Of a DNA stretch of 64,000 nucleotides, positions 34,704 through 43,128 are shown piece after piece. Every line of letters begins with the position of its first letter. Position 1 is the first letter of the stretch. Below the pieces are notes generated by a model that saw nothing but the letters and a program-made list of their open reading frames with translations, did no database searches and was not told the DNA's origin. The stretch lies in the NCBI RefSeq assembly GCF_040779325.2, contig NZ_JBFONT020000005.1, positions 62,001-126,000 on the forward strand, in the 5' to 3' direction. This DNA comes from Aestuariibius violaceus. GTDB lineage: Bacteria > Pseudomonadota > Alphaproteobacteria > Rhodobacterales > Rhodobacteraceae. Made by a program: the position numbers and the translations under genes.

Positions 34704-35965
34704 GATGCCCTCATCAGGTCGTCGAGTTCGGAGTAATCGGGAAGCGTGCGGTCGATCGCGCGGCCGCCGCGCAGGACGATCCGGTCGCTTTGCGGGCGAG
34801 CGAACAGCTCGGTCCAGTCGCGGGCCCTGAAGATCACCAGATCCGCCGGATCGCCCGCCGCGAGGCTTTGCGCCGGAAACCTGCAGATCGCCGCGGGAGT
34901 TTCGGACACGGACTTGGCCCAATCGGCACGCGAATGGTCCAGATGCCCGATCCGCCAGGATTGACGCATCACCTCAAGCATATCGAGATCGCCGTAGGCA
35001 TAGAACGGATCCCGCGTATTGTCCGACGCGAAGGCGACCGGGATGCCGCGCGCCGCCATCTCGTGCACCAGCGTGATGCCGCGGCCGCGGGGTGTTCGCC
35101 CGGCATGCCTGTCTTGCAGATAAAGGTTACACATCGGCAGCGATACGACGTTCAGCCCGGCCCGTGCGACAAGATCGAGCGTATCGAGCGCCCGCGGTTC
35201 CTCCTGAGCGGAGAGGGAACAGCAATGGCCGACAGTCACGGGCGCTGAAAAGCCCGTCTCGATCACGGTCTCGGAGATCAGCCTTAGGGTCTCAACGCTG
35301 GCATCCATCGTCTCATCGACATGGAAATCAGCGTGGAGGCCGCGCTCTTCGGCCATGCGGAAGAAGCCGAGCAGGCGGTCATGCAAATCGGGAACAGGGT
35401 AGGTGACCATGCCAAGGACACCGCCCGATTCAGCAACAAGATCAGCAGTATGCGCAAACGGACCGTCCGCGTCGAACCGGTCGCAGCCGATCAGACAGGC
35501 GGCCTGCAGGTCGATCTTGCCTGACCAGTCATCGCGCAGATCGCGAAAGACAGGCCAAGAGATGTCGTCCTGCGGCGGGATCGAATCCAGATGTGTCCGC
35601 ACCGCCCGCGTGCCGTGAGCATAGGCGCAGCGCAGGCCAAACTCGGCTCTCCGGCGCACATCGTCAGCCACCCAGTTGGCTTCCCGATCTGCGCCGACCG
35701 TCGTCAGCGCCCCGTCGAACGTCCCGTCCGGATTTGGCGCGCGGCCCCAGATATGGCCCTTATCCAGATGCGTATGCATGTCAACGAAAGCAGGCAGCAC
35801 CATCGCGCCCGACATCTCCACCCGCTCGCCCGGCATGTCGCTGATCTGCCCATCTACGATATGCAGATCGGTGCGTAGAAGATCGTCTTCCTGTCCCTGC
35901 AAGCAGGCTGGGACAGTCACGTCGGCAAGTGTCAAGGGGCCGTCCGGGAGGGTGCGGAAGTCCAT
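34700..35965 (-). CDS. Amidohydrolase family protein, cytosine-deaminase-like
   Basis: The 421-residue protein starts at the ATG at 35965, sharing one base with the permease stop (TGATG). Metal and catalytic motifs match the cytosine deaminase branch: FVDMHTHLDKGH, ADFHVDET, TVGHCCSLS and FASDNTRDPFY. These enzymes remove amino groups from, or open, nitrogen heterocycles in the cytoplasm. Residues that fix the ring specificity cannot be judged from the sequence alone. It follows the transporter genes directly, so it may act first on the imported compound. Confidence 0.88.
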   Translation of the reverse strand: MDFRTLPDGPLTLADVTVPACLQGQEDDLLRTDLHIVDGQISDMPGERVEMSGAMVLPAFVDMHTHLDKGHIWGRAPNPDGTFDGALTTVGADREANWVADDVRRRAEFGLRCAYAHGTRAVRTHLDSIPPQDDISWPVFRDLRDDWSGKIDLQAACLIGCDRFDADGPFAHTADLVAESGGVLGMVTYPVPDLHDRLLGFFRMAEERGLHADFHVDETMDASVETLRLISETVIETGFSAPVTVGHCCSLSAQEEPRALDTLDLVARAGLNVVSLPMCNLYLQDRHAGRTPRGRGITLVHEMAARGIPVAFASDNTRDPFYAYGDLDMLEVMRQSWRIGHLDHSRADWAKSVSETPAAICRFPAQSLAAGDPADLVIFRARDWTELFARPQSDRIVLRGGRAIDRTLPDYSELDDLMRAS

Positions 35966-36825
35966 CACTCCTCCCGCTTGAGTGCGCTTTCGTGCCACTT
36001 CCGCAGCGCCAGATGGCTGATAAGGCTCATCGCCGCGAAAATCGCGATGCCCATCAGCGAAATCAGGATCAGCGCCGCATAGAGCCGGTCGAAATTGTAG
36101 CGATAGCTCGCCTCCAGGAGCGTCGATGCCAGCCCTAGCCCAGTCCCCGCACGGCCGATCACGAATTCCGCCACCACGGCGCCGATCAGCGCCAAGCCAC
36201 CCGCGATCTTCAAGCCGCCCAGAAAGAAGGGCAGGGCGGACGGCCCCGCCAGATAGCGCAGCCGTTGCCACCGGCTCGCCCCGTAGATCGTGAACAGGTC
36301 CGACAGGTTGTGATCCGCTGATTTCAGCCCGATCGTCGTGTTCGACAAGATCGGGAAGAAGGCGATGATCCATGCGCAGACCATCGCCGCGGCGAACGCG
36401 CTGTCGATATAGATCTGCAGAAGCGGGGCGATGGCAATGACGGGTGTCACCTGCAGGATCACCGCGTAAGGGTAAAGCGACATCTCGGCCCATTTCGACT
36501 GGGTGAAGGTCACCGCCAGAGCCACTCCACCGAGCACCGCCAAAGCCAGTGCCATCAGGGTCAGCCGCGCCGTCACCAGCGCCGCGGGTCCAAGGACGGC
36601 CCAATCGGTGAAGATGCTGCTGAAGACCTGCACCGGGCCTGGCAGAATGTAGTGAGGTACTTCCCAGATCACCACGTAGAGGTGCCAGGCCAGGATCATC
36701 CCGACGAAGACCAGCGAGGGCAGGGTCCATTTCGCGATCCGGTTGATCCGCGCCCGCCGCGCGCGCGCCTCTTCCTCTTCGTCGATCACGGGTACGATGC
36801 CTGCGGCGTTCTCTGCGATGCTCAT
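35965..36825 (-). CDS. ABC transporter permease, SsuC/TauC/ThiX type
   Basis: The 286-residue protein has an acidic N-terminal tail and about six membrane spans with the BPD_transp_1 coupling loop SDLFTIYGASRWQRLRYL, followed by GGLKIAGGLALIGAVVAEF. It overlaps the ATPase gene stop (36822-36825, ATGA). It belongs to importers of nitrate, sulfonates, taurine and pyrimidine-like compounds. Confidence 0.9.
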   Translation of the reverse strand: MSIAENAAGIVPVIDEEEEARARRARINRIAKWTLPSLVFVGMILAWHLYVVIWEVPHYILPGPVQVFSSIFTDWAVLGPAALVTARLTLMALALAVLGGVALAVTFTQSKWAEMSLYPYAVILQVTPVIAIAPLLQIYIDSAFAAAMVCAWIIAFFPILSNTTIGLKSADHNLSDLFTIYGASRWQRLRYLAGPSALPFFLGGLKIAGGLALIGAVVAEFVIGRAGTGLGLASTLLEASYRYNFDRLYAALILISLMGIAIFAAMSLISHLALRKWHESALKREE

Positions 36826-37607
36826 GCGGCTTCTCCTATGGCATCCTGTAGAGCTTCCGAGGCCCGCCGTGTATAGGCGGCGTAGTCAGAAGAGGTCCGG
36901 AAATCCTCGTCGCGGGGATAGGGCGCGTCGACCTCAAGCTCGTGGATCACGCGGCCTGGACGTGCGGCCATGACGATGATCCGGTCAGACAGGAAAACGG
37001 ATTCGAATACCGAATGGGTAACGAAGATCACCGTACAGCCGATCGCCTCCTTCAACTCCAGAAGATCGTTGTTCAACTTGAACCGCGTGATTTCGTCCAA
37101 GGCGGCGAAGGGTTCGTCCATTAAGATCAGACGTGGCTTTGTCACCATCGCTCGGGCGATCGCGACACGCATCTTCATGCCGCCCGACAATTCCCGCGGA
37201 TAAGCGTTCAGGAACTTTTCCAGCCCCACGAGTCGCAGGGCTTCTAGGATATCGTCCTTCACCGACGCATAGGATCTGCCTTGCAACCGAAAAGGCAGCC
37301 AAACGTTCTGCGCCACGGTCGCCCAGGGCATCAGCGTCGGCTCCTGAAAGACGATCCCCAGATCGTCCGTCCCCTGTCCGCCCGTCCAGCGGATCTGGCC
37401 GGATGTCGGATGGATCAGCCCCGCGATCAGGCGCAGGGCGGTTGATTTTCCACAGCCTGACGGCCCGAGAAGAGAGATAAAATCTCCCTCGTTCACCTGA
37501 AACTGCATGTCCTTGAGCGCCACGACGTTTCCACCAAAGGTCTTTTCGACGTGGCTCATCGTCAGGATGGGGTCGCGCTCGCCCAAGGGCCGGCGGGTTG
37601 TCGTCAT
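36822..37607 (-). CDS. ABC transporter ATP-binding protein, SsuB/TauB/ThiZ type
   Basis: The 261-residue protein has Walker A GPSGCGKST (about residues 49-57), signature LSGGMKMRVAIARA, Walker B LILMDEPFAALD and the switch His in FVTHSVFES. It drives the permease encoded immediately downstream. The family serves importers of small organic nitrogen or sulfur compounds. Confidence 0.92.
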   Translation of the reverse strand: MTTTRRPLGERDPILTMSHVEKTFGGNVVALKDMQFQVNEGDFISLLGPSGCGKSTALRLIAGLIHPTSGQIRWTGGQGTDDLGIVFQEPTLMPWATVAQNVWLPFRLQGRSYASVKDDILEALRLVGLEKFLNAYPRELSGGMKMRVAIARAMVTKPRLILMDEPFAALDEITRFKLNNDLLELKEAIGCTVIFVTHSVFESVFLSDRIIVMAARPGRVIHELEVDAPYPRDEDFRTSSDYAAYTRRASEALQDAIGEAA

Positions 37608-37673
37608 GTGCCCCTCAAGAATTAAGGCGCCGGGCGTTCACAGCACACCCCGTCCGGCGCCGTCTGCTCGTAT

Positions 37674-38663
37674 TCAGTTGGTCTTCAGATCCATCCCGAC
37701 GCCGTTGCCGACGAACTGTGTCGTATACGATGCTTGCCAATCGACACCTTCCTCGACAACGCCGGATTCGACCATCAGGTTATAGAAGTTCTCGACCGTC
37801 TCGTCCGTGATGACGCCGATCCCCATCGTCTCGGCATCGCCGGAATCGACAATCCCCCACTCTTTCATTTTGCCGATGGCGTAGTCGATCTTGTCCGCCG
37901 TCATCTCGGGATTGGCCTCCTGGATCAGCGCATTCGCCGCCGTGTTGTCGCCGTAGAGATAGTTGTACCAACCCTTGATCGACGCATCGACAAAGCACTG
38001 CACCTTCTCAGGCTCGTTCTCGATCGTATCCGCCATCGTTTCGATCGTCGTGGCGTAGGAGGAATAGCCGTTATCGGCGATCAGGAAGACGTTCGGCTCG
38101 AAGCCACCTTCCTTCTCGACAAGATAGGGCTCGGACGACAGGTAGCCCTGCATGCCCACCTGCTCGTCAGCGAGGAAGGGGGCCGGGTTGAACGTGTAAG
38201 GCTCCCGCTGCTCGGCAGTGAAGCCATGGGCCTTGATCATCCACTGGTAGTAGGACTGAAAGCCATTGTCGCCGATCAGCAACGTCAGATCCTTGAGGTC
38301 TTCCCAGCTATCGGCGGATCCGGGATGGGCCACGATGACCTGCGGATGCTTCTGGAAGATCGCCGCGATGTTGACGACCGGTACACCTTCCTGAACTGCG
38401 GAAAACCCTTGGAGGAGGTCGCCGCCCATGTGGAAATCCATCCGCCCGGCCAGCATCAGGGCCCGGTTGTTCACCTGCGGTCCGCCCGGCAGGATCTCGA
38501 CCTCAAACCCACAATCTGCTTCGTAGGTGCCGTCGGCGACCGACTGGTAGAAACCGCCATGTTCCGCCTGGGCCAGCCAGTTCGTGCCGAACACGACTGT
38601 TTCAGCCTGCGCGGCTCCGGCCGTGCAGATGACCGCGATCGAGACCGCATTCTTGAAAGACAT
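37674..38663 (-). CDS. ABC transporter substrate-binding protein, NMT1/THI5-like
   Basis: The 329-residue protein starts at the ATG at 38663 with a signal peptide ending GAAQAE. The mature part begins TVVFGTNWLAQAEHGGFYQS, a typical NMT1/ThiY-like start, followed by LPGGPQVNNRALMLAGRMDF. Relatives bind pyrimidines, riboflavin or sulfonates. It is the first gene of the nine-gene operon and diverges from the Rid-family gene at 38880. The N-terminal extension of the frame to 38780 has no signal peptide and is rejected. Confidence 0.9.
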   Translation of the reverse strand: MSFKNAVSIAVICTAGAAQAETVVFGTNWLAQAEHGGFYQSVADGTYEADCGFEVEILPGGPQVNNRALMLAGRMDFHMGGDLLQGFSAVQEGVPVVNIAAIFQKHPQVIVAHPGSADSWEDLKDLTLLIGDNGFQSYYQWMIKAHGFTAEQREPYTFNPAPFLADEQVGMQGYLSSEPYLVEKEGGFEPNVFLIADNGYSSYATTIETMADTIENEPEKVQCFVDASIKGWYNYLYGDNTAANALIQEANPEMTADKIDYAIGKMKEWGIVDSGDAETMGIGVITDETVENFYNLMVESGVVEEGVDWQASYTTQFVGNGVGMDLKTN

Positions 38664-38879
38664 CCCTGTTCTCCCCGTTATCAAACCATTTGGCGTAAGC
38701 TTTCGCTGAGCGACGCGGGGGAAAGGGGCCGCGCCGCTCTTCATCGACCCTCCGGGAGAGGTTGCTGCCGAGTTGAACATGTTTTGACGGAAATCCCAAA
38801 TTTTAAGCAGACTCTGTTTTTAGACAGCGCGGCAAGACATCGGGATGGATTCGCCCAATTTGCCGACTAGGCTGCGCCT

Positions 38880-39275
38880 ATGTCTGAGAAGAAACCGCTT
38901 ACGCCGTCTGGGATCGCGCCGCCCTTTGGCGCGTATTCGCACGGTATCCTTGGCCCGAAAGAGGGGCGCCTGCTCGTCACGTCTGGTCAGCTTGGGATGC
39001 AAGTCGATGGCACGGTGCCTGACACGCTGGCGGGCCAGGCCGAGATCTGTTTTCGCAATATCGACGCGACCCTGGCAGAGGCGGGGGCAGACCGCTCGTC
39101 CATCCTGCGGCTGAACGCCTACGTGACCCGGCGCGAGGACTTTCCGGCCTATATGGAAGCTCGCGATGCATGGCTCGCAGATGTGAAGCCCAAGCCCGCC
39201 TCGACGCTCCTTGTCGTCAGCGGCTTCACCAGGGAAGAGTTTCTCGTCGAGGTTGAAGCGACGGCCTGGGTCTGA
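38880..39275 (+). CDS. Rid (YjgF/YER057c/UK114) family protein
   Basis: The 131-residue protein has the Rid fold: GILGPKEGRLLVTSGQLGMQ, RLNAYVTRREDF and the C-terminal VEVEATAWV. The canonical enamine/imine deaminase Arg of RidA, normally in PAR[ST], is not seen; the corresponding stretch reads KPAST. It may therefore belong to one of the Rid subfamilies without that Arg. It is encoded divergently from the transporter operon and may process a reactive product of that pathway; this is inference. Confidence 0.87.
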   Translation: MSEKKPLTPSGIAPPFGAYSHGILGPKEGRLLVTSGQLGMQVDGTVPDTLAGQAEICFRNIDATLAEAGADRSSILRLNAYVTRREDFPAYMEARDAWLADVKPKPASTLLVVSGFTREEFLVEVEATAWV

Positions 39276-39286
39276 GCCAAGGGCGC

Positions 39287-39754
39287 CTACAGCTTCGACG
39301 AGATCACGCCCGTGGCGAACCCACCCATGCGCAGCTCTCCGAACAGCCGCTGGTATTCGATCTTCGGGCAGCGATCCTGAACGACCGTCACACCGCGCGC
39401 TTCGGCCGCAGCCGCCGCCTCTGCGTGGCGCACGCCGATCTGCATCCAGACCACATCAAGCTTCGCCCACCGTGCGAGCGCTTCGTCCACGATGCCTGGG
39501 ACAACGTCGGACCGGCGGAAGATATCGACCATATCGATCTCGTCCGGCACGTCGGACAAAGCCCGCCAGACCCGCTGCCCCAGCAATTCCTGTCCGGCAA
39601 GTCCCGGATTAACCGGAATAATCCGATAGCCCTTCAATCCGAGATACCGCGCGACATAGTAGCTCGGCCGCACCGGGTTGGCTGACACGCCGACGATTGC
39701 GATCGTCCGCACACGGCTCAGGATGTCTCGCAGATGGTCATCCGAATAATCCAT
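39287..39754 (-). CDS. CoA-binding domain protein (YccU-like)
   Basis: The 155-residue protein is a single CoA-binding Rossmann domain: TIAIVGVSANPVRPSYYVA at the N-terminus, YRIIPVNPGLAG in the middle and VVQDRCPKIEYQRL near the end. Family members resemble the CoA-binding part of succinyl-CoA synthetase but lack the catalytic parts; their role is unclear. It converges with the Rid gene, with 11 bases between their stops. Confidence 0.88.
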   Translation of the reverse strand: MDYSDDHLRDILSRVRTIAIVGVSANPVRPSYYVARYLGLKGYRIIPVNPGLAGQELLGQRVWRALSDVPDEIDMVDIFRRSDVVPGIVDEALARWAKLDVVWMQIGVRHAEAAAAAEARGVTVVQDRCPKIEYQRLFGELRMGGFATGVISSKL

Positions 39755-39782
39755 GCCTCACACTATCCCCGGTATCCGGCAC

Positions 39783-39816
39783 AAAAAAGCGCCCCGAGCG
39801 AACATCACCGGGGCGC
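39783..39816 (-). terminator. Rho-independent terminator
   Basis: On the minus strand GCGCCCCG pairs with CGGGGCGC (plus-strand arms 39789-39796 and 39809-39816), followed by six T residues. It lies 114 bases downstream of the YHS gene stop at 39930 and 30 bases upstream of the CoA-binding gene start, so it separates the two units. Confidence 0.82.
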
Positions 39817-39929
39817 CAGTCAACGGAACGAGGGACAGATCTAGCGAGGCACCGGGGTTCCGCACCCGGGCTCCCTCTTTACGTGGTGAGCGAAACCTCA
39901 CGTCACCAGCCCTGATCGCGCAGCCGTGA

Positions 39930-40388
39930 TCAGGACTGCAGAACACTCGGCCAGTTGGTGTTGGCCCGTGCGATGTTGCCCGGGATGTCCCGCTCCCACC
40001 GCCGCTGGATGCGGTTCGAGAAGTTGAGATAGAGCTTGCCATCGACGATGCGCCACGCCTCGGGCACGGTCGAGGCGGTGTAGCCTTCCGACACGGCCCA
40101 GGCGCAATAACCACCATATTGCGGAGCATAAGCCTCCGGATTTGCCTCGAACAACGCCTGGCTTTCAGCGTTTGCGAACCTCCACGCCGCGCCGCGCCAT
40201 TCAAGCGCGTATTCGGCGGATCCGGCAATGGGCTCACCTGCGGTGAAGTAGGAAGTCGGATCAGTGCCGTCGATGGCGATCCCGCCTTCGGCATAGATCT
40301 CTGGCGTCGCTGCAAAGGCGGGTCTTGCCATCATCGCCACAGCGGGGGTGGCGGCGAAAAGGGTGAGGGTCTGTCTGCGGGTCAGCAT
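39930..40388 (-). CDS. YHS-domain secreted protein with Tat-type signal
   Basis: The 152-residue protein starts at the ATG at 40388 behind AGGAG. It begins MLTRRQTLTLFAATP, a twin-arginine-like signal ending ARPAFA. The mature part is a YHS-type domain: IDGTDPTSYFTAGEPIAG, then WRFANAESQALFEANPEAY and YGGYCAWAVSEGY. YHS domains may bind metals. The protein is expected in the periplasm. Its role is unknown. Confidence 0.85.
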   Translation of the reverse strand: MLTRRQTLTLFAATPAVAMMARPAFAATPEIYAEGGIAIDGTDPTSYFTAGEPIAGSAEYALEWRGAAWRFANAESQALFEANPEAYAPQYGGYCAWAVSEGYTASTVPEAWRIVDGKLYLNFSNRIQRRWERDIPGNIARANTNWPSVLQS

Positions 40389-40532
40389 GGGGGCTCCTGT
40401 AGCGATATGACTGTGCGGCTCAAAATGTCGCAACCCGCCGCAAACAAAACCCCACCTCCGCATGCCGTGATCGCCTGTGCGGATTGTTTCAAAACGGTGG
40501 TCCGGCGCTTAACACCACCTGTGTCTGGCGCG

Positions 40533-40826
40533 TCAGTCGAAGATATCCTCGATCAAGTCGAAAGCCTCCGAGAGGATCTTGCGTTTCAGGCTCTTGCGCT
40601 TCTTCCGTTTGCGGTAGCGGTAATCGTCCCGCACGGGCTGCCGGCGATCATGGTAAGGATCCGCCGGTCGCCGGTCTTTCTTTGCTGCCTTCGAGGGCAG
40701 CATCTTCATCTCGTGTAACGGCGCTCCGCACGACGAGCACGCCAATTCATGCCGCTTGTCCCCCGAAAGGACGAGCGCCGCCCGCGTCCCGCAATAGCAG
40801 CACGTCGCAATCTTCTGTGCCGGCAT
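40533..40826 (-). CDS. Small zinc-ribbon protein, function unknown
   Basis: The 97-residue protein has two CxxC pairs at the N-terminus (CCYCGTRAA and CSSCGAPLHE), a likely four-Cys zinc site, then a very basic linker (RYRKRKKRKSLKRK) and an acidic C-terminal end. No named function is known to me. It lies 10 bases downstream of the rRNA methyltransferase gene on the same strand, and the basic stretch would suit RNA binding. Confidence 0.75.
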   Translation of the reverse strand: MPAQKIATCCYCGTRAALVLSGDKRHELACSSCGAPLHEMKMLPSKAAKKDRRPADPYHDRRQPVRDDYRYRKRKKRKSLKRKILSEAFDLIEDIFD

Positions 40827-40835
40827 TTCTGCTCC

Positions 40836-41615
40836 TCATGTGCCTCGCCTTGCTTCATATAGGGCAACCGCAGCCGCGTTGGAGACGTTGAGCGACCCGA
40901 ACCCGCCCGTTGCGGGAATTCGGGCCACGACGTCACACATCTCTCGAGTCCGCTGCCGCAGTCCTGCTCCTTCCGCGCCGAGCACGAGGGCCACGGGCAC
41001 ATTTCGCCGTGACGACATTGCCTCAGCAAGGCTTTGCTCTCCGTCTCCGTCGAGACCCAATAAGTCGATACCCATTTCTCGCAACCGACCCATTGTCGCT
41101 GCTAGGTTTTGGACCCTCAGATACGGCTGACGTTCTAGGGCTCCACTTGCCGTCTTGGCCAAGGCGCCCGTCTCTGGCGCAGCGTGCCGCCTAACGCCGA
41201 TAACCGCCGCCGCCCCAAAGACCTCCGCCGACCGCAGGATTGCGCCCACATTGCGCGGATCGCTGACCCGGTCGAGCAAGACAAGACGCAGCGGCGGTTC
41301 TGCCCCCGTCACGATTTCATCGAGCGATCCCCAGTCCAGGGGCCGAACTTCCAAAGCCGCGCCCTGATGCACCGATTCCGGATCCAGTGGCGCTGCAAAA
41401 GACCGCGCATCGCTAAGCTCCGGTGCGATCCCGCCCGCAGCCACAGCCTCCTCCAGGCGCGTCTCCGCGTTCTTCGTCAGAATGAGCCTGAGCTTTTCCC
41501 GCCTTGGGTTCATCAATGCATCGCGAACAGCGTGCAGCCCGAAAAGCCAGACGGTCTCGGTCGCCGCGGCGCGCTTTGCCCGCTCTTTCTCCACGACCCA
41601 TTTCGGCTTCTTCAT
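40836..41615 (-). CDS. rlmB: 23S rRNA 2'-O-methyltransferase, RlmB/TrmH (SPOUT) family
   Basis: The 259-residue protein has an N-terminal substrate-binding domain (WLFGLHAVRDALMNPRR) and a C-terminal SPOUT knot with the family motifs LDRVSDPRNVGAILRSAEVF, LVLGAEGAGLR and IPATGGFGSLNVSNAAAVAL. The ATG at 41615 has a GGAG site upstream. The enzyme should methylate a conserved 23S rRNA guanosine. The lower-confidence part is whether it is RlmB or a close paralogue. It is divergent from tRNA-Tyr. Confidence 0.9.
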   Translation of the reverse strand: MKKPKWVVEKERAKRAAATETVWLFGLHAVRDALMNPRREKLRLILTKNAETRLEEAVAAGGIAPELSDARSFAAPLDPESVHQGAALEVRPLDWGSLDEIVTGAEPPLRLVLLDRVSDPRNVGAILRSAEVFGAAAVIGVRRHAAPETGALAKTASGALERQPYLRVQNLAATMGRLREMGIDLLGLDGDGEQSLAEAMSSRRNVPVALVLGAEGAGLRQRTREMCDVVARIPATGGFGSLNVSNAAAVALYEARRGT

Positions 41616-41747
41616 TACCCACTCCACGTCAGTTCTGATCCCGCGCTCTACCGGATCGCTGCCTCACCTGCCAGAACCCGCGATTTCAAGGTTGACGCCC
41701 CCCGGGCCCTGCCGTTATTGCCCGCAACGCCGGATGTGTCCGGCAAA

Positions 41748-41831
41748 GGGCGACGTGCTGCAAGGTGCGGCAGCGGACTGTAACTCCGCCGGGGAGACCC
41801 ATGCCTGGTTCGATTCCAGGGTCGCCCACCA
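41748..41831 (+). tRNA. tRNA-Tyr (anticodon GTA)
   Basis: The acceptor stem GGGCGAC (41748-41754) pairs with GTCGCCC (41821-41827), and the encoded CCA follows (41829-41831). The anticodon arm GCGGA-CTGTAAC-TCCGC gives GTA. A long variable arm (GGG...CCC) is typical of bacterial tRNA-Tyr, and the T-arm is CCTGG-TTCGATT-CCAGG. Confidence 0.95.
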
Positions 41832-41954
41832 TCACTTTCCAGAGTGAAACCTTCCAAGGGCTTTTGGGCGAACCTCTTTGTTGGCCTAGTTTTTCCGAAG
41901 GCTGGGCCATCACGCCTATGTTCTACTGAAAGCGGCCCAGACGGAGCCCCGGTG

Positions 41955-42260
41955 ATGAGCGACACGACAACTCTCCCAATGATCAAAACGAAACCCAAGA
42001 CCGAGCGTCCGAAGCTCTATAAGGTCATTCTGCTGAACGATGATTTCACGCCGCGCGATTTCGTCGTCAGCGTGCTTAAGGGAATCTTCCGGATGGGGGA
42101 GGGCGAGGCATTAGGAGTGATGCTTACCGCGCATCAGAAAGGTGCCTGCGTGGTTGCCGTCTACACCAAGGAGATTGCGGAGACGAAAGCTCGCCAAGGC
42201 ACTGAACTCGGACAGAAACACGGCTACCCGCTTACGTTCACGACCGAGCGGGAGAGTTGA
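41955..42260 (+). CDS. clpS: ATP-dependent Clp protease adaptor ClpS
   Basis: The 101-residue protein starts at the ATG at 41955; upstream in-frame codons run into the tRNA flank. It has the ClpS signature PKLYKVILLNDDFTPRDFVV, then LTAHQKGACVVAVYTKEIAETK and GYPLTFTTE. ClpS binds the N-terminal domain of ClpA and delivers N-degron substrates. Alphaproteobacteria often carry two ClpS paralogues; this could be either. It converges with hisA, with 19 bases between the stops. Confidence 0.92.
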   Translation: MSDTTTLPMIKTKPKTERPKLYKVILLNDDFTPRDFVVSVLKGIFRMGEGEALGVMLTAHQKGACVVAVYTKEIAETKARQGTELGQKHGYPLTFTTERES

Positions 42261-42279
42261 TCTCCCCTGCGCCCGGCCG

Positions 42280-42999
42280 TCAACTTTCCAAGGCTGATAG
42301 GGCGTCCTTCAAGTCTATCGCCCCATCATAGAGGGCACGGCCCGTGATCGCACCGGCGATGACGTTCGTATCGCGCAGCCGTGTTAGATCGTCCAAAGAC
42401 GAAACTCCGCCCGAGGCGATGACGGGAATTGAGACGGCCTTGGCCAATGTCTCGGTCGCGGTCAAGTTGGGGCCTTCCATCGCGCCATCACGGTCAATGT
42501 CAGTGTAGATGATTGCTGCAATGCCTGCATCTTCGAAGGCTTTCGCCAAATCGGTCACGGTCAGGTCGGTTTCCTCGGCCCAGCCGCGGGTGGCGATCTG
42601 ACCTTTTCGGGCATCGAGGCCGATGGCAACCTGACCAGGGAAGGTGCGCGCCGCCTCGCGGACGAGGTCCGGATCCTCGACTGCAAGAGTGCCGAGGATC
42701 ACCCGCTCGATCCCCCGGTCGAGCCAGCTTTCGATCGTGCCAAGGTCGCGGATCCCGCCGCCAAGCTGGGCCGGAATAGAGATCGCCTCAAGTATCGTAC
42801 CAATCGCTGCTGCATTTACAGGATAGCCCTCGAACGCGCCGTTGAGGTCAACCAGATGGATCCACTCGCAGCCCGCCCGCTCAAACAGGCGCGCTTGGGC
42901 GGCAGGGTCAGCGTTGAACACTGTCGCCGCCGACATCTCCCCCCGCAGGAGGCGAACGGCTTCTCCGTCTTTAAGGTCGATTGCGGGGTAGAGGATCAT
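42280..42999 (-). CDS. hisA: HisA, phosphoribosylformimino-AICAR-phosphate isomerase
   Basis: The 239-residue protein has the HisA barrel motifs MILYPAIDLKDGEAVRL (catalytic Asp8), LGGGIRDL, GLDARKGQIATRGW (second catalytic Asp) and YTDIDRDGAMEGPN. It catalyses an Amadori isomerisation in histidine synthesis. hisB and hisH lie upstream on the same strand (44869 down to 43644), but a DUF2147 gene on the opposite strand separates them, and hisF does not follow. Confidence 0.95.
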   Translation of the reverse strand: MILYPAIDLKDGEAVRLLRGEMSAATVFNADPAAQARLFERAGCEWIHLVDLNGAFEGYPVNAAAIGTILEAISIPAQLGGGIRDLGTIESWLDRGIERVILGTLAVEDPDLVREAARTFPGQVAIGLDARKGQIATRGWAEETDLTVTDLAKAFEDAGIAAIIYTDIDRDGAMEGPNLTATETLAKAVSIPVIASGGVSSLDDLTRLRDTNVIAGAITGRALYDGAIDLKDALSALES

Positions 43000-43128
43000 T
43001 GTTCAGCCTTTCTCAACCGTTCTGCCGCCATAAGGTGGGTTAAGGCGTCATGCAACGCGACCTCACGTAAGGCTTGCCTGGGGTGCGCTAGAGCCGCAGA
43101 ATCTTGAATGTGATAAGGGAGGATGGAG

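Noticed and set aside
34700..36730. Apparent permease-amidohydrolase fusion of 676 residues
   Set aside because: The first 255 codons are an out-of-frame shadow of the permease gene; the amidohydrolase starts at 35965 with TGATG overlap.
41748..42260. Genomic island inserted at tRNA-Tyr
   Set aside because: No integrase, direct repeat of the tRNA 3' end or foreign genes follow; clpS and hisA are core genes.
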